In this document: positions 1-7,819 of the stretch, piece by piece | Numbering within the stretch: the first letter of the stretch is position 1 | Layout of the letters: the number at the start of each line of letters is the position of its first letter | Assembly (NCBI RefSeq): GCF_003669035.1 | Contig: NZ_CP033070.1 | Coordinates: 3,534,001 to 3,598,000 of the forward strand | DNA from: Chryseobacterium sp. 3008163 | GTDB lineage: Bacteria; Bacteroidota; Bacteroidia; Flavobacteriales; Weeksellaceae | DNA: 64,000 nt | Direction of reading: 5' to 3' | The notes under the pieces: generated by a model | Database searches by the model: none | Told to the model about the DNA's origin: nothing | What the model saw: only the letters and a program-made list of their open reading frames with translations | Program-made: the position numbers and the translations under genes

Positions 1-2
1 GA

Positions 3-320
3 AAACAAGGTATTTTGATGCTTAATGCAACTTTAACGGTTCGTGCGCATTCGCCAAATTCTCACAAAGATTTAGGCTGGGAAACGTTTACCAATTATAT
101 CATCAAAGAAATTTCAGATAAGAAAGAAAATGTGGTTTTCGTTTTGTGGGGAGCTTTTGCACAAAAAAAAGCCGAACTCATTGATCCGGCCAAGCATTTT
201 ATTTTAAAGTCTGCACATCCGTCACCATTTTCGGTTTTTAAAGGGTTTTTCGGAAGCAAGCCTTTCTCAAAAATTAATGAATATTTAGTTTCAAAAGGCA
301 AGAAACCTATCGGTTGGTAG
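3..320 (+). CDS. ung: Uracil-DNA glycosylase, C-terminal part (5' end outside window)
   Basis: Base-excision repair enzyme that removes uracil from DNA. Only about the last 105 residues are present, and the frame is open to the left edge. The segment [20 protein letters not shown] matches the family's conserved block after the active-site region. The leucine-loop motif HPSPFS follows near residue 76 of the visible part and is followed by [15 protein letters not shown]. This combination is diagnostic of family 1 UDG. The apparent start at base 15 is internal, because the family N-terminus must lie upstream of the window. The last 14 bases overlap the 3' end of the convergent lipoprotein gene. 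Confidence 0.95.
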   Translation, partial: KQGILMLNATLTVRAHSPNSHKDLGWETFTNYIIKEISDKKENVVFVLWGAFAQKKAELIDPAKHFILKSAHPSPFSVFKGFFGSKPFSKINEYLVSKGKKPIGW

Positions 321-798
321 AAGATTTTCCATCTTCTTTATTGATGATAATTCCGATTCTGTATTTTCCACCCAGAGTTTTTGCTCCGGCTTCAGCTGTT
401 GGAGCAGGATTTACTTCAACCAATGAAATCTTGTATCCGTTAAAAATGGTCGATTGATGATAGTTTCGTCCTGCGTTTTCTGTAGTTGCTAAAGAAATCG
501 TTGCGGGTCTTGTATGGGTTCCCATAAATTCTATATTTGCGACGGCTGCTCCCTGCCAGACACAAGTCACACCTTCCGGACAGCGGCTGTCTTCAGAAAT
601 ATTTTTAAAGGTAACATTCATTTGGTATTCGCTCAGAAATTTATTTTCTCCTTCATTGAAATAAATGACTTTTCCTTCAATCTTCTGGTTTTTAGATTCT
701 TTCATCGTCAATTTTTCAGGATTTTTTGTGTCTTTTTGTGCATTGCAGTTTGCTAAAAATAAGAAAGCAAAACTTGATAGTATAATTTTGTAAAACAT
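307..798 (-). CDS. Putative lipoprotein of unknown function
   Basis: A 163-residue protein with a hydrophobic N-terminus ending in a lipobox (FLANC, Cys at about residue 18), so probably exported and lipidated. The body contains a cysteine pair in the block [15 protein letters not shown], which recurs in small uncharacterised Bacteroidetes proteins. The rest looks beta-rich, ending in a hydrophilic tail. No enzymatic motif is visible. It lies 6 bases downstream of the DUF456 gene on the same strand and may be cotranscribed with it. Its 3' end overlaps ung tail to tail. Confidence 0.8.
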   Translation of the reverse strand: MFYKIILSSFAFLFLANCNAQKDTKNPEKLTMKESKNQKIEGKVIYFNEGENKFLSEYQMNVTFKNISEDSRCPEGVTCVWQGAAVANIEFMGTHTRPATISLATTENAGRNYHQSTIFNGYKISLVEVNPAPTAEAGAKTLGGKYRIGIIINKEDGKSSTNR

Positions 799-804
799 AG
801 TTTT

Positions 805-1299
805 TTAAATTAAATCAGTTGTCATATCCAAAACTACAACAAATAACATTGCCAACCCGACCACCATGCTAAAACCTGTTCCGTAGATGAAACCAATGAA
901 AGCACCTTTTGTAGATTGCAAAGCTTTGTTCATGTCTTTGCTGTCGTGTAATAATTCTCCGATAAAAACTCCGGCAAACATCCCTACTAAAAATCCTAAA
1001 GGTATCGGGATGAAAATTCCGACAATTGTTCCGATGATCGAGCCTATACTTCCCCAGCGAGTTCCTCCGTATTTTCTATTTGTTTTTGCAGGAATTACAT
1101 AATTTAAAACTGCCGAAGCCAGCGTAAGAACCACAAATGCCCAAATGTAGATCATTGACATGTCAGAATCTGTACCGTATTTATAAATTAATAATCCGGC
1201 AAGACTTAAAACAAGTCCCGGTAAAACGGGTAAGAAAGTTCCAAGTATTCCCAAAACGAGTAAAATAATACTGATAATTGAGATTAAAGCATGATCCAT
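805..1299 (-). CDS. DUF456 family membrane protein
   Basis: Inner-membrane protein of about 164 residues with four or five hydrophobic segments. It has the glycine- and proline-rich pattern of the DUF456 family: LGILGTFLPVLPGLVLSLAG near the N-terminus, then GSIIGTIVGIFIPIPLGFLV and GVFIGELLHD. Function is unknown. The reading frame stays open upstream to base 1356, but I chose the ATG at 1297-1299. The extra 19 residues would be encoded by the terminator hairpin of the neighbouring gene, and the DUF456 homology begins right after this ATG. Confidence 0.82.
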   Translation of the reverse strand: MDHALISIISIILLVLGILGTFLPVLPGLVLSLAGLLIYKYGTDSDMSMIYIWAFVVLTLASAVLNYVIPAKTNRKYGGTRWGSIGSIIGTIVGIFIPIPLGFLVGMFAGVFIGELLHDSKDMNKALQSTKGAFIGFIYGTGFSMVVGLAMLFVVVLDMTTDLI

Positions 1300-1314
1300 A
1301 AAAGTAGTTTTTAA

Positions 1315-1347
1315 TAAAAAAAGTGACTGCTTAAAGTCACTTTTTCT
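1315..1347 (-). terminator. Rho-independent terminator
   Basis: An A-rich hairpin with arms AAAGTGACT and AGTCACTTT around a six-base loop, with T/A tracts on both flanks. It lies just past the stop of the minus-strand lipoprotein gene at 1373-2545. Confidence 0.75.
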
Positions 1348-1372
1348 TTGTATCAATTTTCAAGCCGATTTT

Positions 1373-2545
1373 TTATAGATTAAGAATTACATATTGTAAA
1401 ATCACCCCTGCGTTTCCGATGTTTCCTGTAGCGTGATTGTGGAAACTTGTATAGTAAATATATCCGCTGTTTGCAGAGCCAGAACAAGGTCCCACTGTTG
1501 CTCCTAAAGCTACTAAAAAAGGAACTGTAACTGTAGGAACAGAAAGACTGATCTGGATGTTTCCGGGAAGAGTAATACATACGGTGGTGAATGCTGTATT
1601 TGGAGCATTTCCGATAGGTGTAGTTGGAATTCCTGTCGCAGCAAAATGATTTGTTCTGATCATTAAGGCCTCGTTTGCTGGAGTCTTAACCAAAACTTCC
1701 CAATAGGCAGGGTCATAATTGATGATTCTTTGCCAAGCTCCCAAATCAAAATCAATATTAAGAGTGTTAAATCCTAAAGCTGTCGCTAATCCTGCATTGC
1801 TTACTGTTGCCGGAACGATACCTGAAGATCCAGTGTTTGTAGAGCATAATTTTGCATCCGGAACAAATCCTCCTGCTGGTGCACAACTTGTAGTATTATT
1901 GGTTCCTCCCACTAAATATGCAACATCCCAATCTGATGCGTAGATGCTTCCACCGTTCGCAACAAATGTAGCTAAGTTGGCATCAATTGCCGGAAAAAGA
2001 GATTGATTAACGGTGTGGTTTCTAGATCCGCAATTCAGGAAAATAATGTCATACTGAGCAATGCTATTGATGTTGGCAAGATCAGTATTGGTAATTTCTG
2101 TAGCGGTGTATCCTAAAGTCTGAATAATATCTTCTATCTTATCATAAGAACCTTTTACGTAAGCAATTTTTGCAACCTGATTCAGTTTGGTCTGGTTTGC
2201 ATTCAGATTTACGGTTTCATTATTTTTCACAGTTGCAGAAATCTGTGTACGAAAATTACTACCATCACCGGTTTGAATGTGAATCGTGTGATCTCCCACG
2301 GGAGCTTCTAAAGTGAAATTTCCATCTGCGTCAGAAGTCGTGTAGTAAATTTTATATTTATCGTCAAAAGTAAAAACCGATGCACCTCCAATAGGTTTGC
2401 TTCCGTTTTGGGACATGACCTTCCCGGATAGTTTTCCGGTTTTCAATACAGTTTCTGTAATCTCAGCGGGAGTTTCAGATTCGGAGCGGCATGCTCCCAG
2501 AGATAGTAGAATGATAAAAATTAAAAAAAAGTTAAGTTTTCTCAT
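1373..2545 (-). CDS. Lipoprotein with carboxypeptidase-regulatory-like domain
   Basis: A 390-residue predicted lipoprotein. The signal sequence ends in the lipobox LSLGAC (Cys at about residue 19). Residues 38-105 read as a carboxypeptidase regulatory-like Ig fold (SGKVMSQNGSKPIGGASVF, then TSDADGNFTLEAPVGDHTI), common in Bacteroidetes surface proteins. The rest starts with KIAYVKGSYDKIEDIIQTLG and continues YDIIFLNCGSRNHT. That resembles a Rossmann-like glutamine-amidotransferase or ThuA-type fold, but I see no catalytic triad. It ends near YYTSFHNHA. A terminator follows directly. Function is unknown; a surface-exposed binding role is an inference. Confidence 0.75.
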   Translation of the reverse strand: MRKLNFFLIFIILLSLGACRSESETPAEITETVLKTGKLSGKVMSQNGSKPIGGASVFTFDDKYKIYYTTSDADGNFTLEAPVGDHTIHIQTGDGSNFRTQISATVKNNETVNLNANQTKLNQVAKIAYVKGSYDKIEDIIQTLGYTATEITNTDLANINSIAQYDIIFLNCGSRNHTVNQSLFPAIDANLATFVANGGSIYASDWDVAYLVGGTNNTTSCAPAGGFVPDAKLCSTNTGSSGIVPATVSNAGLATALGFNTLNIDFDLGAWQRIINYDPAYWEVLVKTPANEALMIRTNHFAATGIPTTPIGNAPNTAFTTVCITLPGNIQISLSVPTVTVPFLVALGATVGPCSGSANSGYIYYTSFHNHATGNIGNAGVILQYVILNL

Positions 2546-2696
2546 AATAATTAGTTTTATGGTTTAGACTACTAAATTAATGAATTTATTGTTAAATATG
2601 TTTCATTTTTAAGTTTAATTTATTGAATTTGTAATCATTTTTCAAAATAATTATTAAAATCTGTTATGGTAAAGGTTTTGCTGATTCTAATTTTAT

Positions 2697-2704
2697 TAAA
2701 TTTG
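2697..2704 (+). promoter_or_regulatory. Bacteroidetes -7 box before the MscS gene
   Basis: TAAATTTG matches the consensus TAnnTTTG. A TTTG at 2677-2680, 16 bases upstream, may be the -33 element. The box ends only 5 bases before the ATG, so the mRNA may be leaderless. Confidence 0.5.
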
Positions 2705-2709
2705 CTGTA

Positions 2710-3975
2710 ATGAAAGACGAAATAAAAGATACCAAAAGTTTTCTTCAGGAATTAAGCGAACAGCTTTATATTTATATATCAAAAATTTCTCCTACCGGGT
2801 TTGAATGGATTTTTCATATCATTGTAAAAATGGCTTTGTTGGCTGGTGTTTTTATGGTGTTAGATTTAATTTTTAAAATCATCATCAATTATGTTTTTCG
2901 CTTTTTTCATAATGAAGAGAAATTTCCGGTAGTAAAGTCTATTTATCAGTCAAGGATTACCAATTCTGTTGCCCATTTTGTAGCATTAGCGATTATCGGA
3001 TCTATACATGAATCAATTTTCGTTGGGGCATTGAAGCAAACGACCATTTTTATTCACAGGTCTGTCAATTTAGGTTTGGTGCTTATCCTAGCGGGTATGT
3101 TATATAGGTCTTTGACGGGTTTCAGATACTATTTTACGATAAAGCAGGACTATTACAAGGTAATGGCAATCAATGCTATTTCCGAAACAGTGAAAATTCT
3201 GGGTATTTTTGTGTTTTCGATTGTTAGTATATGTGTTGTTTTCGGGATTAAAGGAACTACAATTGTAGGGAGTCTGGGAGCAATCACTGCGGTTTTGGTC
3301 TTGGTTTTCAGAGATACTATTTTAGGATTTATCACGGGGATTCACGTAGCAACTTCGCGAAGTTTGAAAGTAGGAGACTGGATCGGGATTCCAAAGTACA
3401 GCATCGAAGGAAATATTTTGGAAATCAATTTGCTGACGACGAAAATCACGAATTTTGATAAAACGATCTCCTCAATTCCTACTTACGATTTACTGACTAC
3501 GGAAATCAAAAACCTTCAGGTAATGTCGGAATCTAACACGAGAAGAATTAAAAAATCTATATTTTTTAATATCAATTCATTTAAATTTTTGAATAATGAA
3601 GAGATTGAAAAATTAAAAGATATTAATCTGATTGAAGATTATTTGAATGAAAAAACTTCGGAAATTAATCTAGAAAAAGAAAAAATAGAGCACCGAGATA
3701 AAATTATCAACGGAAGACAGTTGACGAATATTGGTGTTTTTAGATATTATGCTCAGAAATATCTTGAAAACGATCCTGAAATTGATAAAGAGAGCCCGAT
3801 CATGGTTCGTCAGCTTGAAATTACTACGCAAGGACTTCCTATGGAGGTGTACTGTTTTGCAAACGATTCTAAATGGGAAAAATTTGAGCAGATTCAGGCA
3901 GATATTTTTGACCATCTTTTGGTTGCTTCCAAAGAATTTGATTTGCAGATTATGCAGATAGGTCTACCGAAATAA
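2710..3975 (+). CDS. Mechanosensitive channel, MscS family (YbdG-like)
   Basis: A 421-residue inner-membrane protein expected to open under membrane tension. About five hydrophobic segments fill residues 30-205. The last, IVGSLGAITAVLVLVFRDTI, is the pore-lining TM3 type typical of MscS. It runs into the conserved beta-domain start GFITGIHVATSRSLKVGDWI near residues 213-232. The cytoplasmic part has a charged insertion around residues 290-340, as in miniconductance channels of the YbdG/YnaI type, and the length fits YbdG (about 415). It is monocistronic, with a -7 box close to the start codon. Confidence 0.88.
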   Translation: MKDEIKDTKSFLQELSEQLYIYISKISPTGFEWIFHIIVKMALLAGVFMVLDLIFKIIINYVFRFFHNEEKFPVVKSIYQSRITNSVAHFVALAIIGSIHESIFVGALKQTTIFIHRSVNLGLVLILAGMLYRSLTGFRYYFTIKQDYYKVMAINAISETVKILGIFVFSIVSICVVFGIKGTTIVGSLGAITAVLVLVFRDTILGFITGIHVATSRSLKVGDWIGIPKYSIEGNILEINLLTTKITNFDKTISSIPTYDLLTTEIKNLQVMSESNTRRIKKSIFFNINSFKFLNNEEIEKLKDINLIEDYLNEKTSEINLEKEKIEHRDKIINGRQLTNIGVFRYYAQKYLENDPEIDKESPIMVRQLEITTQGLPMEVYCFANDSKWEKFEQIQADIFDHLLVASKEFDLQIMQIGLPK

Positions 3976-4011
3976 ATTCTAAATTGAGATTTGAAGTTGT
4001 TTTAAATAAAT

Positions 4012-4970
4012 ATGGTCACTCAGAATAAAGTCGAAATAGTAAACTGTATAATGCTTGTGTTATCAATCATTGCGGCTTGCTTTTTGCCGTTTGAGACCTT
4101 TTTATTTTCTTATGCCGTACTTGGGCCTTTGCATTATCTTACAGAATTGCAGTGGCTTAATAAGAAAGATTTCTTCATTCCCAAAACGAAAACTTTGATG
4201 TTTGTCATTCTTTCTACCTTGATTACAGTGCTTTTGTTTTTAAATTACTATATCTTTTTTATTCAGAAAACAGAAATTTTGGTGGGCGTGATTTTGTCGT
4301 CATTTTTTGCCCTTTGCTTCAGTTTTATTTTATTGGTGAATTCAAATCGAGCCAGAATATTCATAGTAGGATTTATTCTGCTTTTGGGAATTTTATATTT
4401 TGTAAAGCCAATTCTAATCATCATGTTAGGTTTGTTTTTACCGACAATTATACATGTCTATGTTTTTACTTTTTTTTCATGATTGTAGGGTATCTGAAAT
4501 TTCCAAACAGATTTTCACTGATGGGTATTTTAATGCTTATTTCAGTCCCTTTACTTATTTATTTTTTTCCTTTAGAAAATTTGATTAAATCTAATTTTAG
4601 TTCACAAAAAATATATAATTCAACAGGTTTTAAAATAATAAATGATTGGCTTGCACTCATATTTGGTGACAATAAAGAAGTTAACACAGTAATAATCTTT
4701 AAAGCTCAGATTTTCATAGCCTTTGCTTATACTTATCATTATTTAAACTGGTTTTCTAAAACTTCAGTAATAGGATGGGCAAAAACTTTAGAGCTTAAAA
4801 AAATGATTCTTGTTTTAGGAATCTGGATTTTATCTATAGCTTTGTACCTTTATAATTATCAAACAGGATTGATGGTTTTGTTTATTCTAAGTATGATACA
4901 CGTCCTCGCAGAATTTCCACTCAATGTTTTATCCATCAAAACTATATTTCAAAAACTTATTAGTAAATGA
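4012..4970 (+). pseudogene. Multi-pass membrane protein, disrupted by one frameshift
   Basis: Two overlapping frames together encode one hydrophobic protein. The first frame (156 codons) stops at 4480 just after an eight-T run at 4470-4477. Adding one T joins TIIHVYVFTFF to FMIVGYLKFPN and gives a 319-residue protein with about nine hydrophobic segments. Histidines sit at regular points inside them: GPLHYLTE, IIHVYVF, YTYHYLNWFSK and MIHVLAEFPLN. Such a pattern is reminiscent of Brp/Blh-type membrane oxygenases, but that is a guess. The stop overlaps the pdxJ start (ATGA), implying translational coupling. The shift may be a sequencing error or a real lesion. Confidence 0.75.
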
Positions 4971-5686
4971 CTAAACTAAGCGTAAACATTAATAAAATTG
5001 CAACCATCAGAAACGCAAGAGGCGGAGAAACACCGAGCGTAACAGAAGCTGCAATAAAAATTCAGGAATTTGGTGCCCACGGAATTACCATTCATCCACG
5101 ACCAGACGAAAGACATATTACAAGAAAAGATGTCTATGATTTGAAACCTTTGGTGACGACAGAGTTTAATATTGAAGGAAATCCGCATAGAGATTTTATT
5201 GATATGGTTTTGGAAGTAAAACCTGAACAAGTGACCTTAGTTCCGGATGCTGACGACGCTATCACTTCAAATGCAGGTTGGGATACAAAGAAACATTTCG
5301 ATTTTTTAAAGGAAATCATCGCAGAATTTAAAAGTGCAGGAATCAGAACTTCTGTTTTCCTTGACCCAACACCTGAGTTGGTAGAATATGCAGCAAAAAC
5401 CGGAGCAGACAGAATTGAATTGTACACCGAAGCTTATGCTAAAGATTATTTAAAAAACAAAGAACAGGCAATCAAACCTTATTACGATACAGCTGTTGTT
5501 GCCAATGAATTCGGGTTAGGGATCAATGCTGGACATGATTTAAGCTTAGAAAATTTAAAATATTTCGCAGACCATATCCCGAATTTATTGGAAGTTTCCA
5601 TCGGTCATGCTTTAGTTTCTGAAGCCTTGTACATGGGAATGGAAAACACGGTTCAGGCTTATTTGAAAAGATTGGCAAAATGGTAA
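4967..5686 (+). CDS. pdxJ: Pyridoxine 5'-phosphate synthase
   Basis: Last step of the DXP-dependent vitamin B6 pathway: condensation of 3-amino-2-oxopropyl phosphate with 1-deoxyxylulose 5-phosphate to pyridoxine 5'-phosphate, in the cytoplasm. The 239-residue TIM barrel has the family signatures: LSVNINKIATIRNARGG at the N-terminus, ITIHPRPDERHI near residue 45, EGNPHRDF, GLGINAGHDLSLENL near residue 190, and EVSIGHALVSEALYMG near the end. Length matches the family. Its ATG overlaps the stop of the upstream membrane-protein gene by 4 bases, so the two are probably cotranscribed. Confidence 0.97.
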   Translation: MTKLSVNINKIATIRNARGGETPSVTEAAIKIQEFGAHGITIHPRPDERHITRKDVYDLKPLVTTEFNIEGNPHRDFIDMVLEVKPEQVTLVPDADDAITSNAGWDTKKHFDFLKEIIAEFKSAGIRTSVFLDPTPELVEYAAKTGADRIELYTEAYAKDYLKNKEQAIKPYYDTAVVANEFGLGINAGHDLSLENLKYFADHIPNLLEVSIGHALVSEALYMGMENTVQAYLKRLAKW

Positions 5687-5690
5687 CAAT

Positions 5691-5760
5691 AGAAACTAGA
5701 AGTTAGATATTAGAAATTAGTAAAACAGTTTGAAATACTAATCTCTAACTTCTAATTTCT
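5691..5760. repeat. Long inverted repeat between pdxJ and the hydrolase gene
   Basis: Arms at 5691-5713 and 5738-5760 are reverse complements at 21 of 23 positions, with a 24-base spacer. The arms are built from AGAAGTTAGA-like units. It lacks a T tract, so it looks more like an interspersed palindromic repeat than a simple terminator. Confidence 0.75.
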
Positions 5761-5777
5761 AAAATCTCAGAATAATT

Positions 5778-6566
5778 ATGGAAATTTTACACTCAAAAAT
5801 ATTCGGCGAAAACCTTTCGTCAACACCGCTTTTAGTATTTCATGGTTTATTTGGAATGCTTGATAATTGGGGGAGTTTCGGAAAAGAATTGGGTGAATTT
5901 TTGCCGGTTCATTTAATTGATTTACGAAATCACGGAAGAAGCTTCCATTCTGAAGAAATGTCTCATGATGATCTGGCAAATGACATTGCCAACTATATGA
6001 ATCATTACGGAATTGAAAAAGCTCATGTTCTAGGGCATTCTTTAGGAGGAAAAGCTGTGATGCAGTTTGCATTAAATTATTCCGAAAAAGTTGAAAAATT
6101 AATCGTTGTAGATATTGCGCCAAAAGCTTATCCACCACATCATCAGGGGATTATAAAAGCTCTTGAAACAGTTGATTTCGAAACGGTGAAATCAAGAAGT
6201 GAGGTGGAAGCAGTTCTCACTCAGTATATTCCCGAGAAGTCTACAATTCAATTTTTAGCTAAAAACTTGTATTGGGAAGAATCAGGAGATACCAAAAAGC
6301 TTAATTGGAGGTTTAACCTGAAAACGCTTTCTGAAAAATACAATCAGTTTGTTTCAAATGCGATTAAATTTGGCGTTTTTGAAGGCGAAACATTATTTAT
6401 TGCAGGTGAAAAGTCAAATTACATTTTACCGCAGGACGCATTCGCAATCAAACAGCAATTTCCAAAAGCTCAGATTGTATCCGTGAAAAATGCAGCACAT
6501 TGGGTGCAGGCAGATAATCCGGTGGAATTCAGTGAAGTGGTAAGAAATTTTTTAGGTCTAAATTAA
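5778..6566 (+). CDS. Alpha/beta hydrolase (YbfF-like esterase)
   Basis: Cytoplasmic esterase-type alpha/beta hydrolase of 262 residues. It has the oxyanion region LLVFHGLFGMLDNW (residues 18-31), then the strand and turn VHLIDLRNHGRS. The nucleophile elbow is GHSLGG, with the catalytic Ser at residue 88. The acid is probably the Asp in the IVVDIAP region or a later Asp, and the catalytic His is in KNAAHWVQADNP near the C-terminus. The set closely follows the YbfF group of acyl-CoA/methyl-ester hydrolases. The natural substrate is unknown. It lies downstream of pdxJ but is separated from it by an inverted repeat. Confidence 0.9.
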   Translation: MEILHSKIFGENLSSTPLLVFHGLFGMLDNWGSFGKELGEFLPVHLIDLRNHGRSFHSEEMSHDDLANDIANYMNHYGIEKAHVLGHSLGGKAVMQFALNYSEKVEKLIVVDIAPKAYPPHHQGIIKALETVDFETVKSRSEVEAVLTQYIPEKSTIQFLAKNLYWEESGDTKKLNWRFNLKTLSEKYNQFVSNAIKFGVFEGETLFIAGEKSNYILPQDAFAIKQQFPKAQIVSVKNAAHWVQADNPVEFSEVVRNFLGLN

Positions 6567-6803
6567 TTTAGATAAAACTAAAAGGAATCTTTCAGCAAAA
6601 TCAAAATCTTTGCTAAGTGAAATCAAGGATTCGACGAAGTCAAAACGCCTTTGCAAATCTTAAAAACGTTAGTAGTTAAAAAATCTTTGCGAACTTTGCG
6701 TTAAAATTAATTAATCATCTCATACAAATTCAATCAAATAACCACATAAAATTTGCAAATTTGCAGGAATTTGTAATTCAATAATCAAGCAGGAAATAAA
6801 TTC
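6567..6803. other. Intergenic region with repeat-like sequence
   Basis: This 237-base gap has no convincing ORF. It contains the phrases CAAAATCTTTGCTAAG, GCCTTTGCAAATCTTAAAAA and AATCTTTGCGAACTTTGCG, which are variants of one word. It looks like degenerated interspersed repeat DNA. AAATTTGC is repeated twice in tandem near 6751. Confidence 0.45.
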
Positions 6804-7819
6804 ATGGTTTTTGTAACAGGAGCAACAGGAATTTTAGGCAGAATCATCGTTTTGGAACTTTTGAAAAGAGGTAAAACGGTTCGTGCTGCAAAAAGACCTG
6901 CAAGTGATATTGACGAAGTAAAAGATTCTTACAAGTTTTACACAGAAAATTCAGAAGATTTTTTAATAAAATTGAATGGGTGAATGTTGATTTTGACGAT
7001 ATTCATTCATTACAAAATGCTCTGAACGGTGTTACAGAAGTTTATCATTGTGCTGCAAAAGTGAGTTTTCATCCTAAAGATGAGAAAGAAATGTATCATA
7101 CCAACATAAAAGGTACAGAAAACCTTTTGTTTGCCTGTGAAGATTCAAGTGTTCAGAAATTTCTTCATGTAAGTTCGATTGCCGTTTTAGATGGTTTTAA
7201 TGAAAAAGGAGAGTTGGATGAAGAATCAGATTTTAATCCTAAAATTGAACATTCTGCTTATGCAATTACAAAGCATCTTTCTGAAATGGAAGTTTGGAGG
7301 GCTTCTGCGGAAAGTTTGAATACCATCATCATCAATCCAGGAATGATTATTGGAACCGGAAATTGGGGTAAAAGCAGTGGTGATATTTTCCCGACTTTTG
7401 AAAAAAATAGTTTTACATTTTCAGGAAACTCAGCGTACGTTGATGTGCGTGATGTCGCAAAAATTGCAGTTGATTTGATGGAGAAAGATCAATTCGGAGA
7501 ACGATTTATTATCATTTCCGAAAGTAAAAAATATGCAGAAATCGGAAACCAGATCAGACGAAAATTAGGTTTGAAAGATGCGAGCATTCTTTCAAAAGGA
7601 ATTCTTAACACCGGAAGATGGCTCAATGTCTTTTTTGGATGGCTGATTCCGCAACTGAAAATGGCAACCAAAACCAATATTGAATCGGTAACTTCTACAA
7701 GTATCATTTCAAACCAAAAAGTAAAAGAAGCTTTAAATTTTGAATTTATTCCGGTACAGGAAAGTGTAGATTTCCATCTCAATAATTATATTAATGACAA
7801 AAAGCTGAACAAATTATAA
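6804..7819 (+). pseudogene. NAD-dependent epimerase/dehydratase, disrupted by one frameshift
   Basis: Extended short-chain dehydrogenase. The ATG at 6804 opens with the Rossmann motif VFVTGATGILG, but that frame ends in a TGA at about 6980. Restoring one T in the six-T run at 6959-6964 joins SEDF to FNKIEWVNVDFDDIHSL. The result is a 338-residue protein, normal for the family. The continuation has VYHCAAKVSF, the SSIAV strand, and the catalytic YxxxK in SAYAITKHLSE. Using only the downstream frame from 6980 would lose the nucleotide-binding site. The stop overlaps the next ATG (TAATG), so it heads a plus-strand operon. Substrate unknown. Confidence 0.85.

Noticed and set aside
4314..4479. Separate gene beginning inside the first fragment of the membrane protein
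   Set aside because: Its first codons are the shadow of the first fragment; sense begins at the T run, so it is one broken gene.
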